Below, one piece after another: positions 9,374 through 16,976 of a DNA stretch of 64,000 nt (its first letter is position 1; each line of letters begins with the position of its first letter). The stretch spans positions 744,001-808,000 of the forward strand of contig NZ_JAMXEX010000001.1 of assembly GCF_025370775.1 (NCBI RefSeq), given 5' to 3'. The notes beneath the pieces are model-generated. The model ran no database searches, was not told the DNA's origin, and saw nothing but the letters and a program-made list of their open reading frames with translations. A program made the position numbers and the translations under genes. This DNA comes from Ancylothrix sp. D3o. Its GTDB lineage: Bacteria > Cyanobacteriota > Cyanobacteriia > Cyanobacteriales > Oscillatoriaceae.

Positions 9374-9751
9374 TCACCAAGATGTAGAAACTTGATATCC
9401 CACCGGGTAAAAAATGGAAACATTGCCATTTGTTGATAGGCGAGCAGTTTGGTCATTAATAACGCCATTTTTTATAGGGAAATCTCTGTCATAGCTTGGC
9501 CGAAAAGTTACAGGCAACGTGAGCGCCACATAAGCACTACCCGCCACTATATTAAGATTCTCGTTAAATATCACCCCTGATATTTCCATACTGTTAGTGT
9601 AGAAAATTTCTTGAAAGATGAAAAGCCCGAAGTTGTCGATTACCGAAAGGCTTTTTGGCAATGTAACTAGGTGAAAATTGAGCCTGTTAAAAGAGACAGC
9701 AAGTAGCCGGTTGATTACAACAACAGATTTAGACGGCAACCCCACCATCAC
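9374..9751 (-). CDS. hypothetical protein, possible fragment
   Basis: 125-residue frame from a GTG at 9751. The last 75 residues look coding (ALTLPVTFRPSYDRDFPI and NGNVSIFYPVGYQVSTSW) and have the beta-rich, Asn/Gly-rich feel of phage tail or surface protein ends; this is an impression, not a family assignment. The first 20-25 residues overlap a plus-strand ORF (9678-9863) and may not be translated. Possibly the 3' remnant of a longer gene. Confidence 0.3.
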   Translation of the reverse strand: MMVGLPSKSVVVINRLLAVSFNRLNFHLVTLPKSLSVIDNFGLFIFQEIFYTNSMEISGVIFNENLNIVAGSAYVALTLPVTFRPSYDRDFPIKNGVINDQTARLSTNGNVSIFYPVGYQVSTSW

Positions 9752-9863
9752 ACCAATCTGCCAACATTTAGGAGAAATTTACGACTTTAAAAAATCAAAG
9801 GGCGTGCCGATCCGATTGATTCGCACAAACCTTGCTTGCATTGCCTGTCGGCATCTATTCTGA
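9678..9863 (+). other. short ORF overlapping a minus-strand ORF, perhaps a gene remnant
   Basis: 61 codons from TTG. The downstream part (TTDLDGNPTITPICQHLGEI) has codon use like neighbouring genes and ends CIACRHLF, with clustered Cys/His. Its head overlaps the 9374-9751 ORF, so at most one is real there. No family recognised. Confidence 0.22.
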
Positions 9864-9908
9864 TCACTGGTATCCGAAATTTCTGGGGTACAGGAAGAGT
9901 AAAAAGTT

Positions 9909-9934
9909 AACGGGCCCATCAAAGCCCGTTTTTT
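9909..9934. terminator. probable bidirectional terminator downstream of trpC
   Basis: Stem AACGGGC/GCCCGTT (9909-9915 with 9924-9930) followed by TTTT on the plus strand. On the minus strand it is followed by AACTTTTTAC, so it can end trpC transcripts (trpC stops at 9975). Confidence 0.65.
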
Positions 9935-9974
9935 AATTGGGCGATAAAATCGCTAGACTAAAAAATTGCCAGGT

Positions 9975-10868
9975 TTAAAGATTTGAGTCTTGGAACAAAG
10001 CAGAGATTGCTGCACCCGGATCGGGTTGTTTTACCAAGGATTCGCCTATCAACACAGCACCGGCACCAGCAGCCCTAACTCGTTGTAAATCAGAATTGTT
10101 GTGTAACCCTGACTCACTCACTACCAGAATACCCCGCTCTTGCAGCAGACTACCGTGCTTTTGCAACAAATCCTCAGTTGTTTGTAAATCTACCGAAAAA
10201 TTACCCAAATTCCGGTTATTTATCCCTATCAAATTTACCCCATCAATTGCCAGAACCCGATCCAGTTCTTCTAAACTATGAACTTCGATCAAAGCCGTCA
10301 TCCCCAAAGCCTTGACAATTTTCAAAAAATATTGTAAGTCTTTGTCAGATAAAATTGCCGCAATTAAAAGCACCGCATCAGCACCATTAACACGAGCCAG
10401 ATAAATTTGATAGGGATAAATCACAAAATCCTTACACAACAAAGGCAGATCCACCGATTGCCGAATACGGCGAAGATTTTGAAAACTGCCTTGAAAAAAC
10501 TTCTCATCTGTTAACACAGAAATACAACTTGCACCGGCTTTTTCATAAGCCTTGGCAATATCCACCGGCTCAAAATCTTCGCGCAAAACTCCCTTACTTG
10601 GAGAAGCCTTTTTTACCTCAGCAATCAAAGCCGGTTGAGTTTTACCTTCTTTTAAAGCCGCCAAAAAATCGCGGGGTAGCGGTGCATTTTTAGCTTGATA
10701 TTGCAGTTCCATCAACGGCAAACGCTCGCGCATTTGCGTAACTTCTGTTTCCTTATGCCAGACAATTTCTTCGAGAATATTTTGCGGTTCAGAATCCGCC
10801 ATTTTTACTTGATAACGCAAAATGCTCACAGAAACAGCAGGATTTGGAGGACGACGACGAATTTGCAT
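9975..10868 (-). CDS. trpC: indole-3-glycerol phosphate synthase
   Basis: TIM-barrel enzyme of tryptophan synthesis. 297 residues, slightly long because of an N-terminal extension usual in cyanobacteria ([19 protein letters not shown]). Diagnostic segments are [17 protein letters not shown] near 88, [14 protein letters not shown] near 146, [11 protein letters not shown] near 217, and VVSESGLHN near 250. It follows lpdA on the same strand after 128 bp filled by palindromic repeats, so cotranscription is uncertain. No sign of an adjacent trp operon. Confidence 0.97.
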   Translation of the reverse strand: MQIRRRPPNPAVSVSILRYQVKMADSEPQNILEEIVWHKETEVTQMRERLPLMELQYQAKNAPLPRDFLAALKEGKTQPALIAEVKKASPSKGVLREDFEPVDIAKAYEKAGASCISVLTDEKFFQGSFQNLRRIRQSVDLPLLCKDFVIYPYQIYLARVNGADAVLLIAAILSDKDLQYFLKIVKALGMTALIEVHSLEELDRVLAIDGVNLIGINNRNLGNFSVDLQTTEDLLQKHGSLLQERGILVVSESGLHNNSDLQRVRAAGAGAVLIGESLVKQPDPGAAISALFQDSNL

Positions 10869-10900
10869 AGTTTATTTTCTCAATTTTACATTTTCTTCAT

Positions 10901-10993
10901 CTGTGGAGCAGGCATCTTGCCTGCTTAATATCTGCGGTTTATATCCACAGATGTAAGGCAGGCATCTTGCCTGCCCCACTGATTAACGCAGAT
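10901..10993. repeat. palindromic repeat pair (GCAGGCATCTTGCCTGC family) plus a CTGCG-type unit
   Basis: Two copies of GCAGGCATCTTGCCTGC (at 10908-10924 and 10958-10974), each a hairpin, are themselves flanked by CTGTGGA/TCCACAG inverted sequences. ATCTGCGG and TTAACGCAGAT pieces of a second repeat family are interleaved. Related units occur elsewhere in the window, always outside genes. Confidence 0.8.
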
Positions 10994-10996
10994 AGG

Positions 10997-12430
10997 TTAA
11001 TGATTAGCGATGGCACGTTTATAAGCTTCATCCAACACTTCCGAAAGGGTGGGGTGAGTGTGGACAAAGAAAGCTAAATCATGGACAGATTCGCGTTTTG
11101 CCATTGCATTTGCGGCTTCTTGAATTAAATCAGCCGCGTGAATTCCTAAAATATGAACTCCTAAAAGTTCTCCTGTATCTTCCCGGTAGATAACTTTAGC
11201 AAGTCCTTCGGTTTCGCCTTCAGCAATTGCTTTAGAATTGCCTTTAAAATAACTGCGAGCAACTGCAACTTTGAAACCTTCAGTTTTGCCTAATTCTTCG
11301 GCAGCCGGTTGAGTTAAGCCAACAAAACTAATTTCTGGATGGGTGAAAGCTGCGGCGGGAATTGAGCGATAATCAACTTGCCGGTGACGTCCACAAATGG
11401 TCTCTACCACAGCAATACCTTGTGCAGAAGCGGCGTGTGCCAGCATCATTTTGCCGGTAGCATCACCAATTGCCCAAAGATTAGAAACCGGCTCACCACT
11501 TGCTAAAATTTGTAAGTCATCATTGACAGGAATAAACCCACGCCGGTCTGTTTCCACACCTACTTTTTCTAATCCTAAATCTTTAGTAGCTGGAATACGA
11601 CCGGTAGCAACTAAACAAGCATCAACTTCTAAAACTTCGACCACTTCTTTTGTTTTCATGTCTGCCAGTTCAATTCTCACCGGCGAGCCGGGGGTAACTT
11701 TGGCAGCTAAAACACCTGTGCGAGTTTCAATATCACGGGGGGCAATTAAAACTCTTTGGGCTTGTTTGGCAATATCAGGATCAAAAGTAGGCATCAATTG
11801 ATCGAGGGCTTCGATCATCGTAATTTCTGAACCCAAAGCGGTATAAATATCAGCAAATTCTAAGCCAATATAACCACTACCAATAATAGCAATCCATTGG
11901 GGTAACGATTCTAACTTAATAGCTGCATCGCTGGTAAAAACTGTTTTGCCGTCAACTTCTACGCCGTTGGGTACCCAGGGAACTGAACCGGGGGCTAAGA
12001 TAATATCGCGGGCGGTGATGGTTTTTTCGCCGTTATCCGTATCAATGCTGATTTTTTGTTTACCGGCCACTCTACCCCAGCCTTGAAACACATCAATGCC
12101 AAGACGCTTGAGGCTGTTGGTCATGTCTGCGCGAATTTTGCTAACAATATTGTTGGCATGATCGGCGATGGCGCTACGCTCAAAGCTGACTTCGCCTAAC
12201 TGGATGCCCAGATTTTTGAGGTGATGTTCGTCGCGCAACTCACGGACACGACCGGCTGCTGCCAGAAGGGCTTTTGAGGGGATACAGCCGCGATTAATAC
12301 AGGTTCCACCCATTTCGGCGGCTTCAACAATAGCTACTTTCAAACCGCAACTTTTGGCGTGGATGGCGGCACCGTGTCCGCCAACACCGGCACCGATAAT
12401 TGCTAAATCGTAATCAAATCCAACTGACAC
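10997..12430 (-). CDS. lpdA: dihydrolipoamide dehydrogenase (E3)
   Basis: FAD disulfide oxidoreductase that reoxidises lipoamide in 2-oxoacid dehydrogenase and glycine cleavage complexes. 477 residues. The N-terminal FAD motif is [15 protein letters not shown]; the redox-active disulfide is in [16 protein letters not shown] near residue 42; the NAD site is [16 protein letters not shown] near 181; and the C-terminal His-Glu pair is in [14 protein letters not shown]. The start is GTG at 12430 with a strong AGGAG ribosome site 9 bp upstream. Family length and all key residues are intact. Confidence 0.95.
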   Translation of the reverse strand: MSVGFDYDLAIIGAGVGGHGAAIHAKSCGLKVAIVEAAEMGGTCINRGCIPSKALLAAAGRVRELRDEHHLKNLGIQLGEVSFERSAIADHANNIVSKIRADMTNSLKRLGIDVFQGWGRVAGKQKISIDTDNGEKTITARDIILAPGSVPWVPNGVEVDGKTVFTSDAAIKLESLPQWIAIIGSGYIGLEFADIYTALGSEITMIEALDQLMPTFDPDIAKQAQRVLIAPRDIETRTGVLAAKVTPGSPVRIELADMKTKEVVEVLEVDACLVATGRIPATKDLGLEKVGVETDRRGFIPVNDDLQILASGEPVSNLWAIGDATGKMMLAHAASAQGIAVVETICGRHRQVDYRSIPAAAFTHPEISFVGLTQPAAEELGKTEGFKVAVARSYFKGNSKAIAEGETEGLAKVIYREDTGELLGVHILGIHAADLIQEAANAMAKRESVHDLAFFVHTHPTLSEVLDEAYKRAIANH

Positions 12431-12735
12431 TTGTATTTCTCCTGCTGCAACAAAAGCCCTATTTATTTTCGTCTGTTGGGGGTCACTTGTACAAGGGGAT
12501 GCAGTTCTGTTTCAAGCAAGCAAATTTTTGGGCAATCTGTATTTTAGCAATGGGTCTGGTATTCCCAAGAGGGCTTGAGAATACCATTAACTGGAATCCC
12601 AAAAATCAGTAAACTCAGCTTAATGCTAGGGATGGTTGGCGGTTTGAGGCATCCTAAAACGCTGTGCATCTGGCAAAAATTTAGCCCCAGCCGGCAAGTA
12701 TTGGTGATAGTTTTTATATAGCTATGGAGTCCTGC

Positions 12736-12984
12736 ATGATGGAGCAACACGAAGAAGACCAAAATTTACGCCGCATCGCTGCTGAAGCTTTTTTTGAGTC
12801 TATCGAACAATTACAAGATAGCCTTAATGATTTGCCGGTAAGCGATGCCAAGACTCCTAAACAGCCTGGTAAGACAAATTCAAGCAAAAAAACCGAAAAA
12901 GCTTTTGATTTAGCGGAATTAGAACAAGCCGTTGCTGATATTGAGCAATATCTGGAGTCTAAAAAATCTAAACCGCTGGAGTAG
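12736..12984 (+). CDS. small acidic protein, function unknown
   Basis: 82 residues from the ATG at 12736; an in-frame ATG at 12724 and one at 12739 are also possible. It is charged and predicted helical (NLRRIAAEAFFESIEQLQ, FDLAELEQAVADIEQYLE) with a lysine-rich middle linker. No membrane segment. I do not recognise a function. Its last 17 bases overlap the 3' end of the convergent RNA methyltransferase gene. Confidence 0.55.
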   Translation: MMEQHEEDQNLRRIAAEAFFESIEQLQDSLNDLPVSDAKTPKQPGKTNSSKKTEKAFDLAELEQAVADIEQYLESKKSKPLE

Positions 12985-13786
12985 TTGGGGCTGTTTCGTG
13001 TTGCTGGCGTTGGGCTTCATATAAAATCACCGCCGCCGCAATGGCGACGTTTAAAGATTCTACGCCGTTATTGAGGGGAATTTTCACTTGGTGGGTGGCT
13101 ACATTTAGCACAGAGTCAGATAAACCGGCCCCTTCATTTCCCAGTAAAATCACAGTGGGTTTTTGATAGTCAATTTCCCAGTACGTTTGTTTGGCGCTGG
13201 CGGTGGTGGCGATAATTTGGAAGCCGTTATCCCGACAGTCGCTCAATTCGGCTGTTAAATTCGGCTTTCTGGCAATGGGTAAACGAAACCATGTGCCGGC
13301 AGATGCTCGCAAAACTTTCGGTTGTTCAGGATCAGCGCTATCATCACTTAACCATACCCCCCCAGCACCGGCACCGGCTGCTGTGCGAATAATTGTCCCT
13401 AAATTCCCCGGATCTTGAATTGTTTCTAGGGCAACTATTAAACCTGAGATATTTGAGCTTTCTATGTCTTGAGTTTTGCGTGGCGCAGTTGCTACAACTC
13501 CATCCGGGTTAATCGTCGTTGCAAGCACTTGTAAAACAAAATCATTTACAACTTGACTCAGACTGGCGTGTTTTGTGGCAAAATCCCAAAGTTGGGGATG
13601 CTCAGCAATCCATTGGGGGGTAGCACAGACGGTTTCGAGGGAATACTCAACAGCGCAGGCTTCCTCAAGTAAATGGGTTCCTTCCAGCAGAAAGAGATTC
13701 GTTTCTTCGCGTCCTTTCGGTTTGTGGAGTTTGCGAATTTGTTTAACAAGACGGTTTTGGCGACTGGTGAGGATATTGGTGAACAT
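12968..13786 (-). CDS. TrmH/SpoU-family RNA 2'-O-methyltransferase
   Basis: 272 residues from the ATG at 13786. The N-terminal substrate-binding part has KPKGREETNLFLLEGTHLL. The C-terminal SPOUT knot shows ALETIQDPGNLGTIIRTAAG (motif 1), VILLGNEGAGLSDSVL (motif 2) and VKIPLNNGVESLNVAIAAAV (motif 3). The same frame is open to 14038, but that upstream part reads through a tRNA gene and its terminator, so it is not coding. RNA target is unknown: 23S rRNA or tRNA are both possible for COG0566 proteins. Confidence 0.88.
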   Translation of the reverse strand: MFTNILTSRQNRLVKQIRKLHKPKGREETNLFLLEGTHLLEEACAVEYSLETVCATPQWIAEHPQLWDFATKHASLSQVVNDFVLQVLATTINPDGVVATAPRKTQDIESSNISGLIVALETIQDPGNLGTIIRTAAGAGAGGVWLSDDSADPEQPKVLRASAGTWFRLPIARKPNLTAELSDCRDNGFQIIATTASAKQTYWEIDYQKPTVILLGNEGAGLSDSVLNVATHQVKIPLNNGVESLNVAIAAAVILYEAQRQQHETAPTTPAV

Positions 13787-13810
13787 ATTTCCGAGTTCTG
13801 CAAAAACAAT

Positions 13811-13840
13811 AAAAATGGCAAAAGGAAAATCCTTTTGCCA
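13811..13840 (-). terminator. terminator of tRNA-Leu(CAG)
   Basis: On the minus strand TGGCAAAAGG/CCTTTTGCCA forms a 10-bp stem (13816-13840), followed by TTTTTATTG. It lies 5 bp past the tRNA 3' end and ends the tRNA transcript before the methyltransferase gene. Confidence 0.85.
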
Positions 13841-13845
13841 GGGGA

Positions 13846-13927
13846 TGCGGAACCCGGGACTTGAACCCGGAAGGCTTGCACCACATGAACCTGAATCATG
13901 CGCGTCTACCAATTCCGCCAGTTCCGC
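13846..13927 (-). tRNA. tRNA-Leu (anticodon CAG)
   Basis: 82-nt class II tRNA. Acceptor arms GCGGAAC (5') and GTTCCGC plus A (3') pair fully. The D-arm region has GGTAGACGC. The anticodon stem CATGA/TCATG encloses the loop TTCAGGT, giving anticodon CAG. There is a long variable arm, and the T arm CCGGG/CCCGG encloses TTCAAGT. CCA is not encoded. It has its own terminator. Confidence 0.95.
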
Positions 13928-14115
13928 TTGGTGGCTTAATTTGCACCACAACTCACAAATGTAGCGTAAGAGAGAGCCAAAGTCAAGGGATGAGCGGAAA
14001 TTTTTTTTGGAAACGGCAAAAAGGTTAACAAATCGCAACTTGTTAGGGCAGAAAGCTGGACAGATTGAATCTTTCCGGTAAAATCGGAACCAACTTAGGA
14101 GTTACAAAAAATTAA

Positions 14116-15519
14116 ATGAGATTGGAGGGTAAGGCTATTACTGCTTCTGTAAATTTGACAGGTAATCACGCTTCCCCCGATGAAGCAGACAAACAAGTTC
14201 TGCACATTTGGGGCCGACAACCGTTGGCGGGCCATGTGAAAGTCAGCGGTGCAAAAAACGCAGCTTTGGTGGTGATGACAGGTGCTTTGTTATGTTCGGG
14301 AGATTGCCGTCTTCGCAATGTGCCGGTGTTGGCAGATGTGAAGCGGATGGGACAGATTTTGTCGGCCTTGGGGGTCAAATTAACCCAAAATGGCGATGTT
14401 TTAGACCTCAATGCCAGGGATATTTCTACCTCGGAGGCTCCCTATGAGTTGGTAAGCCAGTTACGGGCCAGCTTTTTTGCGATTGGGCCTTTGTTGGCGC
14501 GGTTGGGGGTGGCGAAAATTCCTTTGCCAGGGGGATGTGCTATTGGTGCAAGGCCGGTGGAGTTGCACGTCCGAGGTTTACAGGCGATGGGTGCGGATGT
14601 TCAGATTGATCATGGGATTGTTAATGCTTATGTCACCGGCCCAAATCGGCGTTTAAAAGGTGCGAAAATTTATTTGGATTATCCCAGCGTTGGGGCAACG
14701 GAAACGTTGATGATGGCGGCGACGCTGGCGGATGGTGAAACGACAATTGAAAATGCGGCCCAGGAACCGGAAGTTTTGGATCTGGCGAATTTTTGTAACT
14801 CGATGGGGGCAAAAATTACGGGTGCCGGGACGAAAACTATTACGATTTCTGGAGTTGAGCAGTTGCACTCGACTGATTACAGTATTATTCCAGACCGTAT
14901 TGAGGCCGGCACATTTTTGGTGGCTGGGGCAATTACTCGCGGTGATATTATTGTTGGGCCGGTGATTCCAGATCATTTGACGGCGGTGATTGCTAAGTTA
15001 CGAGCGATTGGCGCTAAGGTAACGGCTGAGGGAACGAATCAGTTACGGATTGTTGGTGCGCCTCAGCATACGGGAACGGATATTGAGACTTTGCCTTATC
15101 CTGGGTTCCCGACGGATATGCAGGCTCAGTTTATGGCTTTGCTGACTTTGAGTGAGGGTAATAGTGTGATTAGCGAAACGGTGTTTGAAAACCGTTTGCG
15201 TCATGTGGCCGAACTTAACCGCATGGGTGCTGATATTCGGGTTAAGGGTAATCATGCGATTATTCGCGGTGTGCCGTTTTTGTCGGGGGCGCCGGTGGTG
15301 GCGACGGACTTGCGTGCTTCGGCGGCGCTGGTTTTGGCCGGTTTGGCTGCTCAAGGCAAGACGACGATCCAGCAGTTGCAACACTTAGACCGAGGTTACG
15401 AGAGTTTGGAAGATAAGTTACGCGGTTTGGGTGCTAAGTTGGTGCGGAGTTTGGCGGATGCTGAACCAGACGCGAGCTTGGTTTCTCAGGCAATAGCGGT
15501 GCAATCAACACTAAACTAA
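14116..15519 (+). CDS. murA: UDP-N-acetylglucosamine 1-carboxyvinyltransferase
   Basis: First committed enzyme of peptidoglycan synthesis, cytoplasmic. 467 residues, with a roughly 25-residue N-terminal extension relative to E. coli MurA. Characteristic segments: [17 protein letters not shown], the catalytic cysteine in [16 protein letters not shown] (fosfomycin target position), [33 protein letters not shown], and [15 protein letters not shown]. Followed after 34 bp by the M48 protease gene on the same strand, a likely two-gene transcript. Confidence 0.97.
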   Translation: MRLEGKAITASVNLTGNHASPDEADKQVLHIWGRQPLAGHVKVSGAKNAALVVMTGALLCSGDCRLRNVPVLADVKRMGQILSALGVKLTQNGDVLDLNARDISTSEAPYELVSQLRASFFAIGPLLARLGVAKIPLPGGCAIGARPVELHVRGLQAMGADVQIDHGIVNAYVTGPNRRLKGAKIYLDYPSVGATETLMMAATLADGETTIENAAQEPEVLDLANFCNSMGAKITGAGTKTITISGVEQLHSTDYSIIPDRIEAGTFLVAGAITRGDIIVGPVIPDHLTAVIAKLRAIGAKVTAEGTNQLRIVGAPQHTGTDIETLPYPGFPTDMQAQFMALLTLSEGNSVISETVFENRLRHVAELNRMGADIRVKGNHAIIRGVPFLSGAPVVATDLRASAALVLAGLAAQGKTTIQQLQHLDRGYESLEDKLRGLGAKLVRSLADAEPDASLVSQAIAVQSTLN

Positions 15520-15553
15520 GAGAGGTTTACTGTTTGATTGCGGTGGATTTGGC

Positions 15554-16429
15554 ATGGATTTCTTCAAACAAACGCTGACTGGTTTAAAGGCTGACCATTT
15601 CCGTCATCCGCTTGATTTGGAGGCAACGAATGCGCTTAAGCAGTTGCCTGGTTTGGATTTGGTGGTGCGGAATTTGCTGGGGCCGGTTGGGGAGCAGTTT
15701 TTCTATTTGGAGAATATTGCTTCTAGTGTTTTGGTGGGTGAGCAGCAGTTGCCGCATTTATATCATCTGCTGGTTGAGGCGTGCCAGATTTTGGATTTGG
15801 AGGTGCCGCAGTTATATGTGCGGCAGCATCCTGTTCCAAATGCTTATACGTTTGCGATGCGTGGCCGGCAGCCTTTTATTGTTATGCACACTTCTCTGAT
15901 TGATTTGTTGACGGATCAGGAAGTCCAGGCGGTGATTGCCCATGAGTTGGGTCATTTGAAGTGTGATCACGGGGTGTATCTGACGCTGGCTAATTTGCTG
16001 GTGTTGGCTGCCGGTCAGTTGCCTTCACTTGGGGGGATGTTGGCTCAAAGTTTACAGGCTCAGCTTTTGGAGTGGGTGCGTTGTGCTGAGTTTACTTGTG
16101 ACCGCTCGGCTCTGCTGGCGGTGCAAGACCCGAAGGTGGTGATTTCTCTGTTGATGAAGTTGTCGGGGGGATCTCCTTCTTTGGCTCCTAAGTTGAATGT
16201 GGATGCTTTTTTGGCTCAGGCGCGGGCTTATGATGAGGTTGATAAGTCGGAGTTGGGGCTGTTGCTTAAGCAGGCTCAGACGGCTGGGTTGACTCATCCG
16301 GTGCCGGTGTTGCGGGCCAGGGAAATTGATCGCTGGGCGTCGGAAAAAAGTTATGAAACCCTATTGCAAAATAGAAATTTTGTGTATAATACTAAAAGCG
16401 ACGACAAGGGCGGGTGGCGAAACTGGTAG
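15554..16429 (+). CDS. M48-family zinc metalloprotease
   Basis: 291 residues. The zinc motif HELGH is in AVIAHELGHLKCDHG near residue 131, with the third-ligand glutamate likely in WVRCAEFTCDRSALL near 179. A short hydrophobic stretch (LTLANLLVLAAGQLPSLGG) follows the active site; otherwise the protein is mostly soluble, resembling the Ste24/HtpX-like peptidases. Substrate unknown. The last seven codons and the stop lie inside the downstream tRNA-Leu gene, which is unusual: the C-terminus KSDDKGGWRNW is partly tRNA sequence. Confidence 0.88.
   Translation: MDFFKQTLTGLKADHFRHPLDLEATNALKQLPGLDLVVRNLLGPVGEQFFYLENIASSVLVGEQQLPHLYHLLVEACQILDLEVPQLYVRQHPVPNAYTFAMRGRQPFIVMHTSLIDLLTDQEVQAVIAHELGHLKCDHGVYLTLANLLVLAAGQLPSLGGMLAQSLQAQLLEWVRCAEFTCDRSALLAVQDPKVVISLLMKLSGGSPSLAPKLNVDAFLAQARAYDEVDKSELGLLLKQAQTAGLTHPVPVLRAREIDRWASEKSYETLLQNRNFVYNTKSDDKGGWRNW
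16364..16390 (+). promoter_or_regulatory. putative tRNA-Leu(CAA) promoter inside the protease gene
   Basis: TTGCAA at 16364-16369 and a perfect TATAAT at 16385-16390, spacer 15 nt (short), lie 17 bp before the tRNA. They sit inside the M48 protease coding sequence. Confidence 0.5.
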
Positions 16430-16489
16430 ACGCATCAGACTCAAAATCTGACACCGAAAGGTATGAGAGTTCGATTCTCTCCTCGCCCA
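16408..16489 (+). tRNA. tRNA-Leu (anticodon CAA)
   Basis: 82-nt class II tRNA. Acceptor arm GGGCGGG pairs with CTCGCCC (one G-T pair), discriminator A. D-arm has GGTAGACGC; anticodon stem TCAGA/TCTGA with loop CTCAAAA gives CAA; long variable arm; T arm GAGAG/CTCTC with TTCGATT. CCA is not encoded (next base C then T). The 5' 22 nt overlap the M48 protease gene. Confidence 0.95.
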
Positions 16490-16500
16490 CTACTACAAGA

Positions 16501-16533
16501 CCTGGTTTCTATTTGAAACCGGGTTTTTATTTT
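16501..16533 (+). terminator. terminator of tRNA-Leu(CAA) and the murA-protease unit
   Basis: Stem CCTGGTTTC/GAAACCGGG (16501-16509 with 16515-16523) followed by TTTTTATTTTT. Confidence 0.85.
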
Positions 16534-16631
16534 TAGGGTTTTTTACAAAGGGCCGGTTTTTGGTCTTTGGGCAGAGTTGCTCTTTATGGTTTTTTGGTGT
16601 AGTATAGATGTAGTTGTAAAAGTAAAAGGTT

Positions 16632-16916
16632 ATGGCTCAACAATTGAAAAGCTGGGAGTCTCCCCGCCGCAGCGGAAGAAACGATAAGGGGAAAGGTGGA
16701 TCGGCTCGCGCACGCCAAATCAGAAAACAACAGCAGATGATGCGGCAAAAATTGAAGGGCGAAAGCCCTGATAATAAAGGGAACAGATGTCAAAGTCTGT
16801 TCCTTTTTTATTTGCTCCTCACCGGCATTTCACCAAAGCCCCAAAAAACCCAAAACCTGCCTCTGCCAACAATGCAAAAAAATATTTATAATCACCGCCT
16901 AGCCGAACTCAGGTAA
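16632..16916 (+). CDS. small basic protein; reading frame runs through a terminator (possible frameshift)
   Basis: The ORF encodes 94 residues, but only the first about 48 look like protein: very basic, helical, with SARARQIRKQQQMMRQKLKG. After that the frame crosses a strong hairpin-T-run at 16780-16809 and becomes low-complexity. In the +1 frame TGA TAA TAA stops lie together at 16769-16777, right before the hairpin. This suggests the ancestral gene ended there and that a one-base change in this copy, or in the assembly, extended it. Function unknown. Confidence 0.45.
   Translation: MAQQLKSWESPRRSGRNDKGKGGSARARQIRKQQQMMRQKLKGESPDNKGNRCQSLFLFYLLLTGISPKPQKTQNLPLPTMQKNIYNHRLAELR
16780..16809 (+). 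terminator. terminator inside the apparent end of the small basic gene
   Basis: GGAACAGA (16780-16787) pairs with TCTGTTCC (16796-16803), then TTTTTTA. It fits a gene ending at about 16770 better than one ending at 16916. Confidence 0.8.
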
Positions 16917-16976
16917 TTGGGGTAGAATGTAGAGAACGCTTTATTATCCCCCAAACGATAAAAAAGGTACAAAAAA

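Noticed and set aside
10901-10993. CRISPR array
   Set aside because: Only two units with palindromic sequence and different flanks; no regular spacers, and copies are scattered through the genome segment.
13787-14038. N-terminal extension of the SpoU methyltransferase ORF
   Set aside because: The added 84 codons read through tRNA-Leu(CAG) and its terminator; the ATG at 13786 gives the normal family start.
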